Shown: positions 33,001 to 45,023, counted from the first letter of the stretch. The stretch is 64,000 nt of DNA from Silene conica (GCA_029255685.2 CM055311.2:60787048-60851047), one strand, 5' to 3'. Numbers and translations are program-made. The notes: a model not told the origin generated them from the letters alone.

Positions 33001-36000
33001 TAAGGAAGTTTTGATCTATTAACTCTTTCCCGTTTTAAATCTTTATTTTGTATTCTTGGTATTTGCCTCACTATAGTTGTGGTCTCCTTGTTGCTGATGC
33101 ATAGAAATGTGATTAAATGCTAGTGGTATTGGCTAGATATTCTGGGAAACCAACATTAAAGGGGCCAAGCCTAGCTATTGTTTAATAGTATGGGTATATG
33201 ATGATTGCATATTAGTGTAGATTAAGTTGATTTTCCTTTTTTTTTTCCTTCCCATTTCCTTCGAGATACATCTTAAGAAATGAGTAAGAAGGGCACTTGG
33301 AATATCTAAGAAGTTTTATTGCAAATGAAGTATTAAGAAACATAGTCATACAATCAAGGAAGTCATGATCTATTCTTTCTTTTTCTTCAAAAAATTCTTA
33401 ATCGACAAATTATGCCTCTTCCTCATCCTCACTTTTCCACGCTAACCCCACTTCTCTTCTTTCCCTCCTCTGACCACCCACCTATCACCTAAATTCTTAC
33501 CAGCAATGAACCACACATATCCACACCCTCGCCTGTGACCCACGACGAACAACCACACAGCTCCACTAACGACAAACGATTCCATCATCCACAACACACC
33601 TACAAGAAGCGACAACGACCCCACGACTTTATGCACGACCTACCACCTACGACCCATAAAATGACCCATTGAATCACCTTCTGACCCACGACGCACGAAA
33701 TCATCCCATGTGGTCGGACAAGGATGTGAGGGTGAGAGAAGGGGTATGGCTGTCCGGCCTATGCGGTGGTCAAGGCAGTCGAGTGGTTTATGGGTCGCAC
33801 TCAGATGAATCTAGGGGAAGGGGAAGTAGCCTCGAGTGGGTGTTGCGATTGGGATGCAGGAGGCTGTGGTGGTTCTTGGTCAAGCTTTACCTAAGAAAAT
33901 GTTTAATTCAAAAATAACTTATGAATTTAATACTACCTCCGATTTCCTATGATGTTCCTCTTTCCGTTTTGGTCTAATTATATTCCCTCTTTCCTCTTTT
34001 GGACAACTTTGTGTGGTCCAAAATCAATTTCATGTGGAGTCATGTGTATTGTGTGGTCCAAATTGATTTCCTTATTTCTTGTGTTAAAATCGAAAGGGAA
34101 CAACACAAGAAATCGGAGGGAGTACTATCTATCGTCCCTAGAAAGGCTGGAAGTGGTGACCATTGTTCAGACGGAACAATCTCTTGTGGGGAACTTTGTT
34201 GGAAGGAGGAGATAGATGTATGTTGATTGTGGCTGAAGTCATGAAGAAGGGAAAAGATGGTGGAATGATGGTGATGGAGGGTAGTTAATAGGTTATCTTG
34301 TACTCGTAATTGTGTGGGTATAATGAGACAATGTGGTAGTTTATCACATAAGACTTGCTAAAAATTGAAAGATAAAGGAGGAAACAAAACATCTGAAAAT
34401 TTTTGGGACATTTTTAGAACATAACTTATTCATAACAGTCTTCCCTCCTTCGAAAAAGTCTCTTGTAAGCAAAATTAAAAAAATTTCCATAATTGATATT
34501 CGCTAAAACAATGTTCCTTTTTTCCTGCTAAATGAGATGTTTGCGTAGATTTTGGTGGTGTTGGTCAACAAGATTTTTGAGCGACTATGTTTGTCCAAAT
34601 TTAAACAAATGTCTTTAAGTGTAGACAAGCATCTAGAATGGAAGGTTTAGTATGCGAATAGATGATTATGCAACGGACAATGAAGAGGAGCAACCATGCT
34701 TAGGTGTATTTAAGGGGATAACAGTTTTGTGCTACAATGTATAACATGTTATGTAGTATAATTTTTATAATGTTTACTTGTGAATATAGAAAATTGATAA
34801 ATAATCTCATATCATCCTAGTTTGAGATGGTGTAAGGCACACTAAGGCGATGGAGCCAACGTTGTTACATGGACATGAAGTGCCCTGATTTTGTAAACAA
34901 ACATACATGGATAGGGGAAAATAGCAAATTGCCCCCAAACGTTTTGGATAAAGTTTGAAATTATGCGCAAATCAACCCAATTTTATATTTCCGGCAATTT
35001 TCCATCTACATCCACCCTCCTCACCACCGCCACCAAACACAATACTCCACCCCATGTCCCATCCTAACTCTATTCTCCCATTCAAACCCTAACCATAACC
35101 AAGAATCCAACCGTGTGGCGTATAATTTATAATGTAAAAGAAAAATTTGCACAGATGGAAGTTTATTGATAAGTAGAACAAATTACACATAAACTAGTCG
35201 AAAACATACAAAAACTGGCATATAGTATCTCCTTCTACAGGGGACACACCCAATGAATAAGATCATGGGCTATACAAGTTTATTATACGGTTTGGGTTTG
35301 GTAAGTAGTTGTAGTCTACATCAAATTTAATTGGTGTATATAATGCTAGTTATTTGTGAAACAAGTGTAGTTTTCGCTAGTTAAATTGCACCTTCAATTA
35401 TACTAAATTTGACACGATTTATGAATTATACTCTAATGAATAAATTTAAAAGTGAACTCTGATAGGTATAGGTAAGGTTATGGTTGGGATTTGAATGGAA
35501 GGGAAGAGTTAGGATGGGACATGGGGTGGAGGATTGTGTTTGGTGGTGATGGTGGGGACTGTGGAGGGTGGTTATAAATGGAGATTGCGAAAATTGGGTT
35601 AATTTGCACATAATCTCATTTGGGGGCAAATTGCACATTTGAAAACGTTTGGGGCTACATTGCACAGTTATTGCACATAGCCCGTTTGGGGGCAATTTGC
35701 TACTTTCCCAACATATGTATCTTAAGATAAGGTGGAATCAAAGTTCCTTTTTTTAAGGAGGGTTATCGAGTTAATAAGTGAAAAGTAAGAATATAAGGGA
35801 GAAGAGAAGGGTAAAGTAAAAGAATAAAAGAATTAGGGAATGAAAATACGAGATTGTATAGTACTGTGCTTCATGCGTGAGGCGATTTGCGTGGCGCCTT
35901 AGTGTGTCTTGTGCCTCGGCATGCCTCAGACATGCTTTTGTAAACTAAAATTTTACCTTAAGTGGTTGCACAATAAACGTCTGCCAGTGTGCCTCATGGA

Positions 36001-39000
36001 CTCTTGGAGACTGTATAGGACGCTGCGCTTCATGCGTGAGGCGATTTGCATGGCGCCTTAGTGTGTCTTGTGCCTCGGCATGCCTCAGACATGCTTTTGT
36101 AAACTAAAATTTCACCTTAAGTGGGCCTCATGGACTCTTGGAGAGTGTATTTTGCAAACTTAAATTGATAGTGGATTCGTAATATCACACTTCGCATCAT
36201 CTTTAGGATTCTTATAATGCTATCTTGATTTAATTGTAAAAACTATTTTTTATGTTCAGGTACTACAGGATGTTTTAAGCAGCTACAATGTAACTGAAGA
36301 TTTATTTGCAAGCGTTTGTATTATTATTGATAAGGTTAGCTCTTGAAGTTGGTGATGTTTTTTCCTTTCCTTTCATTTTTTTTACTATATGCGCTATTTT
36401 CATGCATAGTTGTTGGAGAAGTTTTGGCTACTTGAAGTACTTGGTAATGATGTTCTTCATTGTGCATGTTAAATAGAGTTTTTACATTTTTTTTTTGAAT
36501 GAGGGCAATTCTTTCGTGTCAGTGATATGGTTTTTATGCTCTTATTTCTTTTTCCCTCGTTCACTTTGTACCGTCATTGCTAGAATCCCGGACTCTCGGT
36601 TAATGTAGTAAAATATTAGATTCTACAATCCAAGAAGCTATCATAGATGATGTTCCTTTCTAGGATCTTTAGTTTGAAGGATCTTACTTTGTTACTTGTT
36701 TAAAAAGATTTAATCGTAGAATCCTTGACATTTTTTTTGACGAATTACGATTGCACGACTTTATAGATTGATCAATAAGAAAAAATCTTATTAAATACGG
36801 TGAATCAAGGTAACCTATTATTAGGGATGTCAGTGGAGCGGGTTTTCGCGGGTCTCGTCCCGCACCCGCCCTACTTGGGGCGGGAATGATTTGATAGTCG
36901 GGAGGGGAGGGGGGGGGGGGGGGGGATGGGTTTCGAAAGTGTCATTCGTTGCGGGTCGTGAGACGGGTGCGGGTATCACATGAGACCCGCCCCACCCCAC
37001 ATGTCCCCTCTCCATCTATACCCGCGTTACTCATAACCTAGACAAATTTGTACTATAAAAAAATCGAAGACGGGTGCGGGTATCACATGAGACCCGCCCC
37101 ACCCCACATGTCCCCGCTCCATCTGTACCCGCGTTACTCATAACCTAGACAAATTTGTACTATAAAAAAATCGAAATAAAAATAAAGTTTACAACTTAAA
37201 TAAAAAGTTTAAACTGTTTTTTCATAAACGTAGACAAATTTCATAAGCCACCCAAACACCCAACAACCTAAACCCCAAACAAAAATAAACCCTAATACTC
37301 TAAGTATTTGGTAGTTTGAAAAATTTGTGCACTAGTTAATTGAATGTTAGACCATTTTGCGAAAACTTATTTGTATAATATGTACGCTAGTACGAGACTA
37401 GTATGTTTTAGATTCAAGATTTATATTTTTAAAAATGGTTTTGTGAGGAGATTGGTAAATTGGCGGGTTAACGGGTCCCCAGGGCTGGGGCGGGGACGGG
37501 TTTGAAAAGTTCAACCCGGCGCGGGTCGTGGGGCGTGTGTGGGTACGCATTATAGTTCGTGGATGCGGGTGTGCGTGCGGGTTACCCCTTCTCCGCACCC
37601 ACTCTGCCCCATTGACATCCCTACCTATTATATTAAAAGGGTTACTTAATAGAAATACTCCAAACTATCGGTCACCTTCTCTTAATCAACTTAACTATTG
37701 ACCTTATCTTCTTGTATCATACTCAGAGACATTTTTACATTTTTAACCTGAATAAGGTCGAAAGTTGAGTGGATCCCATCACCACTATCCACCACTACAT
37801 CACCCTCCCAACTTGATCCTTCTCTTATTTACACCATTTTTAACCACCCTTCACCACCGTGGCCACCACCATCGCTGCGTCATCTTCTGCCTAATAAACC
37901 AGACCAATTTCGCTTCCTTTTCTTCCCAGATTTTCGAGGAAAGCAATCCGATCCAGATTGATATCACACATGTGAGCAACCTGAAAAGACCGCCATTCTC
38001 TCTACAATTTACACTAAAATCCATGATTGAATGCTTGTACTGAATTAGCATTGCTATAACCACCAAAAGGTATCATATTTCCATCATTTGTAATGTGGAA
38101 TCAAGAAGGAGCTTTATTTTCAGATCTCCTCACTAGCAAAATATAGGCGACAAGAAACCTTGATTTTTGCTCTGCAAGGCTTTTCGATATTGATTGCCTA
38201 AGCTAAGCTACCATAACCTTCTTCTCTTGTCTGTCACTTCAAACTCTTTTTACCAATTATTTTCTAAACCACCACTACTATGGAGTACACTAACGCGTGT
38301 CGTCTCCTATTCTCCCCTGTTTCAATTGATGTCATTTTCCACAAACCCTAGATCCCCAAACCGATTTCAGGGTAAATATTAATTTAGTGTTTGGGAGATT
38401 GTGAGGTGGTCATTGTGATGGTAGTGACTTCGGATTAGGTGGCCAGTTAGGCGAAGGTGGTTATGGGTGGATGGAGACGGTTGTGGTGGGTGTTAGTGAT
38501 GTGGTGAGTCTAGTGATGATAAGAGTAGGGTGTTCATGGGTGGGTTTGTAAGGGAAATGAGAGGGAAGCTACTTGCCGGTAGCCGGTTACTTAGTGTAAT
38601 ACGAGAAGGGGTTGCTGATATTTTAGTTTATCGTGATTTAAATTAAAGTTGGGGGAGTATTTTGAGAAGGCGTAAAATATCAAAGCTATGAAATACTCCC
38701 TCTAATTTAATGTAAACTTCCTCGTTCATTTGGGCTCTTGGATTAAGGAAGTGAATTTGGACCACACAAAACACAATACTCCACATGCAATTGATTTTGG
38801 ACTACACAAAGCTTCCAAAATAAGAAAATAGGGAGGAAACCCCGAATAATCCGAAATAGGAAATAGGGAAGTTTACATTGGATAGGAGTATGAATTAGTG
38901 ATAATTTCTGAATAGGTAGTTCTTTTAAGCTTCAAACATGAGTTTTTACAAAAATCCCTACATTTTAATTGTGCATTTTATTAATTTTATATGATTTTGT

Positions 39001-42000
39001 GATACTATGATGCAATTCTTCCAGCCCAATGTTCACGTCGTCGAGCGAAAGTAGGATATCGATCCTAACAACAATACTTTTTGCTCACTTAAAGTCTTAC
39101 AGAGTTATTTCCTGAAATTAAGATAGTTGTATCTTATATGCTCAGTGGAAATGACTTGTTGGTGCTTGTGAGAAGTTGTTAGTAACTTAATTTTCAAATG
39201 GTTTCCTAATTAATGTTTGCTCAAATGGTGAAAGATTTCACTCAGGACCTTTTTCTTTTTGATGGTCTTAACAGATGGGGAAAATTCCGGTGGAAGAGAT
39301 CAAAAGAGACTTGTCTTCTACTGGAATGTCTGACCAATCAATTGAGGAACTACTTGTGGTGCTTTCTATAAAGTCCTTAACTGAGCTGGAAGGTATGTCG
39401 TTCACAAGCTTAAACACATTAAGATCTGTCGTTCACAAGCTTAAACACATTAAGATCTCCTGATCATGCCACTGCTTATATTTGGAAGTTACTACTAATA
39501 TGTGTAATGCCGCATATATCATACTTTTTAAAGCAAATTAGTGCACTGCTATTTCTTTTGCCTTGTATCTTTTGTTCTGTTGTATAATGAGTTTGTATTG
39601 GACTCCCAAGTCTTGGAAGGTTTCACTTTTCAAAATGGATTAATTATACGCTTAAAAGAATTGAGACAATATTACCCCCAGATATACTCCCTGACTCCCT
39701 CTTATTATCTTTCTCCATCCAACCCACCCACAGTCAGCTTAGGCCACCATACCAACCTACCCATCCTCCGCCAAACAAAACTCATTCACACACCCACCCG
39801 TATAGCCCACCAAACCTACTCTACGACTACCCATCGCCTTTGTGCGCCCTTTTTCGCGCAATACTGCTCCTTCCTTTTGGCCCCACCGTGGAATTGCAGC
39901 ATGACGTTCTTTCTGTCAGTGACACGTCCAGTGGTGGAGCGAGGGGGACCAGCGCCCCTGCTGGAAAATGAAAAGTCCAAAATTTTAAGGTCAATTTTTG
40001 GACTTTTTCCTAATTTATCTTGTAACATTACTCGTTTACCCCCGCTAAATTTTTTCGCCCCTCCTAACACCAAATCAGGACACCCCCCCCCCCCCCCCCC
40101 CCTCTCCTCCTTTCCCTCCTATTTTGCTAATGAAACAAGGTCTTAATGAATCCACTCAAAAAGGAAATGTGGAACCTTCTAGAGAATAGGTGGGAGTACC
40201 TGATTTACTTTGTAGTTAGATCTTTTACGTTGTACCTTATCAAAGGACTGCAGTAACTATACAGAATTAGATACGGGGTGTTTAGTAAGAAACTAAGAAT
40301 TAAAAAGTTTGTTAGGAACTAAAAAAATTTAGAAACTGTATCAATTACGGAGTATGCTGCAGAAGGTCCCCCTAGGTCCGGGTGAGGTGTTTTTTGCTTT
40401 GCTTGGGGAAACGAAGTTGTGCTCTTGTATTGTGTGTGACTTGTGTGTATTTCATTTCTTTAATCAATATAAATATTTTCTATAATGAAATCACACTGGA
40501 TTGTTTTAACCAGTATAATATTTTGTTTAGCAAGACAAACTAAATTTAGGTTTTGTGCTCGGGCTTTTGTCTTTTAAGAATAAATGTTTAAAGAGTTTGG
40601 ATTCCTAGTAACTAAGAGGGGGAAGAGGTGAACTAGGTACTATTTTAAAAAAAATTAACTTAATCTTTATTGATTAAAGAAAATTGATCGTCAATGTGAG
40701 AAACAAATGGATACATCAAGTAAATTGAATAAGTAGAAGTGTATCTCGTTGTTTGAAGGAGTTCCTGAAAACGAAATGCGACAGTACGAGAGTGATAGTA
40801 TTCTGGACTGTTGCAAAGAAAGTGCAAAAGTAAAAAAAAAAAAAGTAAATAAATGCAGCGGAAGTTAAAAATAGCGAGAGATGAACAAAGCGATTTTTGA
40901 ATGGTTTGGCCAACACTCTAAGGGCCTACGTCCAATCTTCCTTGTATTGCTTAAACTACTCCGACTAAAAACCCTTACAATAAAAAGGACTAACAACCTA
41001 TTCCGGTTGCGACTTGAGTTCGAAAATTACCCGTCTAAGAAACTCAACACTCTATCTTAGAATGTTTACAAGATCAAGTTTCCTCTAACTTATTCTCTAA
41101 AAGAATTGAGGAGAGCTTATAGATCAAACAATTCTAGATACAAGAGTATAATACTTAAAGCAACAGTAGTACACACTCTTATCACTTAGAAGACTTGGAA
41201 TGTTTTGCAAATAATTGAAAAGCTTTAAACTTGAAATGATTTTGCAAACTCAGTTAAATTTCTTAGAAAAAGTCTTATGAGATAATGCAGAAGAGTGTTC
41301 CTTTTATAGAGGAGTAAGCTAGGGTTTTGAGGTCAAATCTTTGGTATGAGAGAAGAAATTTGACTTACCCAAGTTTGCACATATAAGCAATCTTTTGAAA
41401 GATGAAAATAAGAAAGAAGGGTTGGAAAAATCCCAAATTAATTTGTGTTTCAGAATTGGAAAATAGAGGTCAAGCAAAGCTTTGAAAGACCAATTTGAAA
41501 ACAAACAATTATGATGGAATAATGTAAGATGGCCCACTAAAGTGGTTGTGTTTTTTTCTATTGAAAGTTAGTAGTCATTTGATGTAATTCTTGACTCAAT
41601 TTTCATCTTGGATCATTCGAAAATAGTCTCTTTGTGTTGCTAACACTGGGGTAAGGAGGCGTACATCTAACCCCCTTACCGTGCAATTTGTGGGTGCCAT
41701 TGAGGCACTAGAGTATTGGTGTTGTTTTTGTTGTAGCATCTTTTTTCATCTATTCCCAGAGATCTAAAATGTTTTTAACTATTTAAGTGGAGTCTTATTA
41801 AATAACCCTAAACCAGAAGTAACATGCATCTGTCTTCAGAACTGTGTGAAATATTGAAACTGTAACTGCTGCAAAAAGGATGAATTACGCCTACAGATTT
41901 TTAGCCCCATAAAGCCATCAAATAAGTGAGAATTTCATATAGTTGTTGATTCTGGTAATAGCTGTAATGTTTAGAGAGTTAAGGGGAAAGCTAAAGGAAA

Positions 42001-45000
42001 GCCTTTTCCGAAACAAAAGTTGAAAAGATACATCGTATTGCAGACAAGGTCTCATTAGATAAAGGATGACAAAATCAGTCATCTGAACTTGTCTGCAATT
42101 TATGGCCTTTTATGAGTAATGATTGATAAACTAACATGTATTTTGGGCAACAATACCTTTTTTAGGAGTTTTCGAGTTGGCTTACATGTAAAGAAATAAA
42201 ATTTAGGAATAGACAATGCTTGGTAGTATCATTCATATATTTTGAGCAGCAATACCTTTGACATGAATTTTTGTATAATTATCCCTAATATTCTGCCCTA
42301 TGTGAAGGGGAGCCTTGGCGCACCGGTTAAGGTGTTGCTTTGTGACCATGAGGTCACGGGTTCAAGTCCTTGGAGCGGCTTCTTGCCAAAATGGCCAGGG
42401 AAGGCTTGCCCCTATTATACCCTTGTGGGGTGACCCTTCCTTGGACCCTCGCCTAGCGGGGACGCCGTCGTGCACCAGGGCTGACCTTTTATTTATTCAG
42501 TCCTATGTAATGAATGATAAACACGGGCACTCTATTTTTAACCCAGTCTCTTACAAAGGATGGGTGTTCTGCTTGCTTCTTGGATGGTTGGATGTAGTTT
42601 GGCTATTATTCCTCCCATAGACATGCATATTTGCATCTCCATAAGCTTTAACACATATACTGATTTTTATGTACATGGGCCTTTAAAACGCAGAGAAACT
42701 TGGGACTGCTGGTCAAGCTGTTGGCGAACTCAAACAATTGTTTTCGCTTGCTGAAAAGTTTGGTTATTCAGAGTGGATTCAATTTGATGCGTCTGTTGTA
42801 CGTGGCCTGGCCTATTATACTGGAATAGTTTTTGAGGTATGTCTGATTTGTTTTATCTTATGTTGTTTAAATTTATAGGTGTCTCTCTGAATTGTTGCTA
42901 GTTACACCGGTCTGTGTGAGGTTTCCTTGGATTAGCCGTGTGCCAAATTGTTGAGAACTATGAACTGTCACATGTATTACTAAGTTGGTAGGCTTATGTT
43001 GCTTGTCTGGCATTTTATTATCACCTTTGGCCGTTTGTGGAGAAAGCTTTGATGTTTGCTCGAATAACAATATCAGTTAGATTCTTAGCAACTCAGGTTT
43101 TCAAACAAAGGCTTGTCTCAGATTACGGATTCTGCACATTTGGTCATTTGGAGGATTTAGAATGGATAATTTCATATTTCATGTGGTATTCTTTTTTTTT
43201 GAAGAGTTTAAGTACTTGTGGATGACGTATTGAAAAAGGTCTGCGCCTGCCTATTTGTGCATCAATACGTCATCTACGGATGATGCTTCTCCTTGAGGAT
43301 TGAAAACTACATGTGTAAGGAGGTCTTACACACAAGTTTTATACCATTTGGACCTCAATGCTCCTCTATAGTGTGTTATTAGTTACTATAATAAATTCTG
43401 ATATAAGTAGAAGTGTCTTTGATACATGTTTTTGCAAAAGACTTCTGGAACAAGAGTAAATAACTTTGATTGTACAAACTTATCTGGTGACGGTGGGTAG
43501 TCAAAGTTACTTTTCTATATTAGTTGTATTATATATCTGTTGCTGTTTTCATCATCGCAGCTATCTTCACTTTTATCGGTGTATTTATTTAAAATCATCT
43601 CTCTCTCGCTGTCAAGGTTTTCGTTGTCTAATGTCTGTAATTCTATATTTATGTTCTAAACTGTAATGGTAACCTACATCCCTTTTTAAGAAGTCTATTG
43701 AGACATTATTTATACTTTCTTTTTACTGCATCTGTAGGGTTTTGATAGAGAAAGGAAGTTGCGGGCCATTTGTGGTGGTGGGCGGTATGATCGATTATTA
43801 TCTACATTTGGAGGGGATGATCTCCCAGCCTGTGGTTTTGGATTTGGTGATGCAGTCATAATTGAAGTAAGCTTCGCCTTTTGGTTACTTTTCATACTGT
43901 AGCCTTTGACGTTTGAGTTTCTGTCATATGTATCTCATATATTAGCACTTCGATAAGGGATTGCTATTTTGCTATCCAAACAGTGGAAATTGCCTCCCTC
44001 CAAATTTCTTCCCTCCCAATGGATCCCTCCACTTCCCTCGTTCAAGGCAGAGTATTTCCCGTCCAACAAAGGAAAAATTTGGAGGGAAAACTCTCACCCA
44101 CCATTTCCCCTCCCTCCCTTTTCCTAGCCTCTTTGTTCCTCCCCTCCCTTTTGGGTTTAAACAAGGCGTAAGGGCTGATACTGTAGGCTCATATCATGCT
44201 TATATTGTGAGAAGAAATTGCTGTGACTGATCCTTGTATGATAACTTGATAAGGTCTCACATGTAAGATAAACCTAGATATTAATTATTCTTATTTAATT
44301 AGAGTTGGTCTTTGTTTATTAAGACTGTTTCATGCAAGTTTTTCTGAATAATTATATTGTGACTATAGTGTGTATTGTTAAACTTCTTGGTTTTATCTCT
44401 TTTTCCGTTTAGTCTCCATGACCGCTCTGCCTTACATCTTCCACTGGTGATTTTATTCAGCTGCTAAAAGAGAAGAACCTTCTACCTGAACTTGACCTTA
44501 ACATAGAGAACATAGTTTGTTCTCTTGATCCTGAGCTTCAAGGTGCTGCCGCTTTAGTTGCCTCCACACTTAGAAGTAAAGGGCAAGGCGTTGATTTGGT
44601 GTTGGAAAGCAAGCCACTTAAATGGTACGCTCTCTTAACTGCTATATTTCTTGTCTCAAATTCCTCTCTAAGATCATCTTAAATGTTTGTCTGGTGTAAC
44701 TTGTGATTTCATAATTCAAATTAAATGCCTCTGTAGATTGATCCGTCTCGCACAATATTAGCGAATGGTTCTAGAGGACTGAGAGGAGACTAATTGCTTC
44801 ATGTGAAATGAATTGTTACACTCTTTCTGATGTTTTTTTTGGTGTGGCTAATGGGTAACATTATGTTTGGATATTTATGATCAGGGTTTTCAAGCGAGCA
44901 ACACGGATAAATGCCCGTCGACTGATACTTGTTGGGAAAACAGAGTGGCAGAATAGAATGGTTGCAGTGAAGATACTCTCAACTGGAGAGCAGTATGAAA

Positions 45001-45023
45001 TTAAAGTGGAGGAATTAGATTGA
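30057..45023 (+). CDS. Histidyl-tRNA synthetase, chloroplast/mitochondrial type
   Basis: Charges tRNA-His in plastids and mitochondria. Exons: 30057-30377, 30495-30590, 31177-31265, 31461-31590, 31827-31919, 36260-36334, 39275-39392, 42694-42836, 43738-43866, 44461-44624, 44885-45023. All introns are GT-AG and the joins keep frame, giving 498 residues, close to plant organellar HisRS. Residues 1 to about 75 are Ser/Pro-rich and acid-poor, fitting a dual-targeting transit peptide. The catalytic core starts at [11 protein letters not shown] (about 82). Class II motif 2 is [18 protein letters not shown] (185-202), the HisA motif is RGLAYYTG (344-351), and GGGRYDRLL follows (368-376). Motif 3 has GFGFGDAVI (388-396) in place of the usual G-x-ER, a known feature of this plant clade as I remember it. 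The C-terminal anticodon-binding domain spans about 405-498. Closest recognised relative: Arabidopsis At3g46100 (from memory). Looks functional. Confidence 0.96.
33933..34122. mobile_element. Stowaway-like MITE in HisRS intron 5
   Basis: 190 bp between TA dinucleotides (33931-33932 and 34123-34124). Ends CTACCTCCGATTTC and GAAATCGGAGGGAG pair; the inner part also folds (GTGTGGTCCAAA repeats). Confidence 0.78.
34915..35709. mobile_element. Fold-back element in HisRS intron 5
   Basis: About 795 bp. The ends GGGAAAATAGCAAATTGCCC and GGCAATTTGCTACTTTCCC are inverted. The pairing continues inward between about 34991-35105 and 35461-35580 (the CCCATGTCCCATCCTAACTC block and its complement). The central 350 bp is single-copy. 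No clear target duplication. A long hairpin would form in the intron transcript. Confidence 0.62.
35868..36180 (+). repeat. Tandem duplication, period 159 bp, just upstream of HisRS exon 6
   Basis: GCTTCATGCGTGAGGCGATT begins both units (35868 and 36027). GGCGCCTTAGTGTGTCTTGT and CCTCGGCATGCCTCAGACAT follow in each. The two copies are almost identical where they overlap. It ends about 80 bases before the exon 6 acceptor. Confidence 0.85.
36822..37623. mobile_element. hAT-like non-autonomous element (GGGATGTCA family), copy 2
   Basis: 802 bp with ends TAGGGATGTCAGTGG and CCCATTGACATCCCTA. Perfect 8-bp duplication CCTATTAT (36814-36821 and 37624-37631). It shares the ends and GC-rich subterminal style (GGGGCGGG, CCCGCCCCACC) of the copy at 14042. 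It also has a 16-base or longer G run near 36909-36925 and an internal 107-bp tandem duplication. No transposase. Confidence 0.88.
36962..37175 (+). repeat. Internal tandem duplication of 107 bp in the hAT-like element
   Basis: Units 36962-37068 and 37069-37175 both run from GACGGGTGCGGGTATCACAT to ATAAAAAAATCGAA with only two or three differences. A recent duplication specific to this copy. Confidence 0.9.
38696..38888. mobile_element. Stowaway-like MITE in HisRS intron 6
   Basis: 193 bp between TA dinucleotides (38694-38695 and 38889-38890). Ends CTCCCTCTAATTTAATGTAA and TTACATTGGATAGGAG are inverted repeats. Confidence 0.78.
39397..39458 (+). repeat. Perfect 31-bp tandem duplication beside the exon 7 splice donor
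   Basis: GTCGTTCACAAGCTTAAACA through AAGATCT occurs twice exactly (39397-39427, 39428-39458). It starts four bases after the donor GT of intron 7 (39393). The donor itself (AAG|GTATGT) is intact. Confidence 0.95.
39937..40105. mobile_element. Partial GTGGAGCGAGGGGG-type repeat with C22 run
   Basis: CCAGTGGTGGAGCGAGGGGG at the left and CACCAAATCAGGACA followed by a run of about 22 C residues (40080-40101) at the right. The left end resembles the GTGGCGGAGC ends common among plant non-autonomous transposons. No matching right terminus, so truncated. Confidence 0.35.
40560..41760 (-). mobile_element. Probable LTR sequence, minus strand
   Basis: Non-coding stretch with features of a copia-type LTR read on the minus strand: a TATA-like CTCTATAAAAGG near 41312-41301, a GGCCTACGTCCAATC block (plus strand 40923) and GCAGCGGAAGT (plus strand 40856). 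LTR borders and duplications were not found. Tentative. Confidence 0.33.
42308..42490 (+). mobile_element. Au-type SINE in HisRS intron 7
   Basis: About 183 bp matching the plant Au SINE layout: head GGGAGCCTTGGCGCACCGGT with A box, B box GGGTTCAAGTCC (42358-42369), CTTGTGGGGTGACCCTTCC in the body, then CGCCTAGCGGGGAC, GTGCACCAGGGCTG and a CCTTTT end. A short direct repeat CCTATGT lies on both sides (42297-42303, 42502-42508) but is offset from the body, so the duplication is uncertain. Mobilised by LINE (RTE-type) proteins; the LINE at 797-2697 is a possible kind of partner. Confidence 0.85.
42837..43737 (+). other. Intron 8 of the HisRS gene with a short hairpin
   Basis: The only structure seen is an inverted repeat: GATGACGTATTGA at 43221-43233 with TCAATACGTCATC at 43262-43274, loop of 28 bases. 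A further small palindrome (TGTGTAAG / CTTACACA) is near 43314-43335. No gene. Confidence 0.55.
43867..44460 (+). other. Intron 9 of the HisRS gene, pyrimidine-rich block
   Basis: 43990-44150 is rich in CCTCCCT and contains GGAGGGAAAA, so it can fold on itself (TCCAAATTTCTTCCCTCCC with AAATTTGGAGGG). It may be a small MITE; ends are not clear. Confidence 0.35.

Larger units (their letters stand above)
31920..36259 (+). other. Intron 5 of the HisRS gene, 4.3 kb, repeat-rich
   Basis: Holds a Stowaway-like MITE (33933-34122), a fold-back element (34915-35709) and a tandem duplication (35868-36180). A diverged direct repeat of about 100 bp also occurs: 32926-33030 resembles 33284-33385 (GAAGGG-ACTTGGAA-ATCTAAGAAGT). 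No second gene is evident on either strand. Confidence 0.7.
36335..39274 (+). other. Intron 6 of the HisRS gene, 2.9 kb, repeat-rich
   Basis: Contains a hAT-like element (36822-37623), a Stowaway-like MITE (38696-38888), and between them 37632-38690. That middle stretch begins AGGGTTACTTAATAGAAATA-CTCCAAACTAT, similar to 59545-59600 in the PP2A intron, and may be a further TIR element with unclear ends. No second gene. Confidence 0.6.
39393..42693 (+). other. Intron 7 of the HisRS gene, 3.3 kb, repeat-rich
   Basis: Besides the 31-bp duplication it holds a partial DNA-transposon-like end with a long C run (39937-40105), LTR-like sequence in minus orientation (about 40560-41760) and an Au-type SINE (42308-42490). 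No second gene. Confidence 0.6.

Noticed and set aside
33442..34226. Open frames in HisRS intron 5
   Set aside because: Overlap a Stowaway MITE and simple-composition sequence; no domain or start context.
39541..40146. 201-codon plus-strand frame in HisRS intron 7
   Set aside because: Lies wholly in an intron, crosses a C22 run and a transposon end, and matches no family.
42308..42380. tRNA-like gene in HisRS intron 7
   Set aside because: Matches the Au SINE head and body over about 180 bp, not a 72-76 base tRNA.
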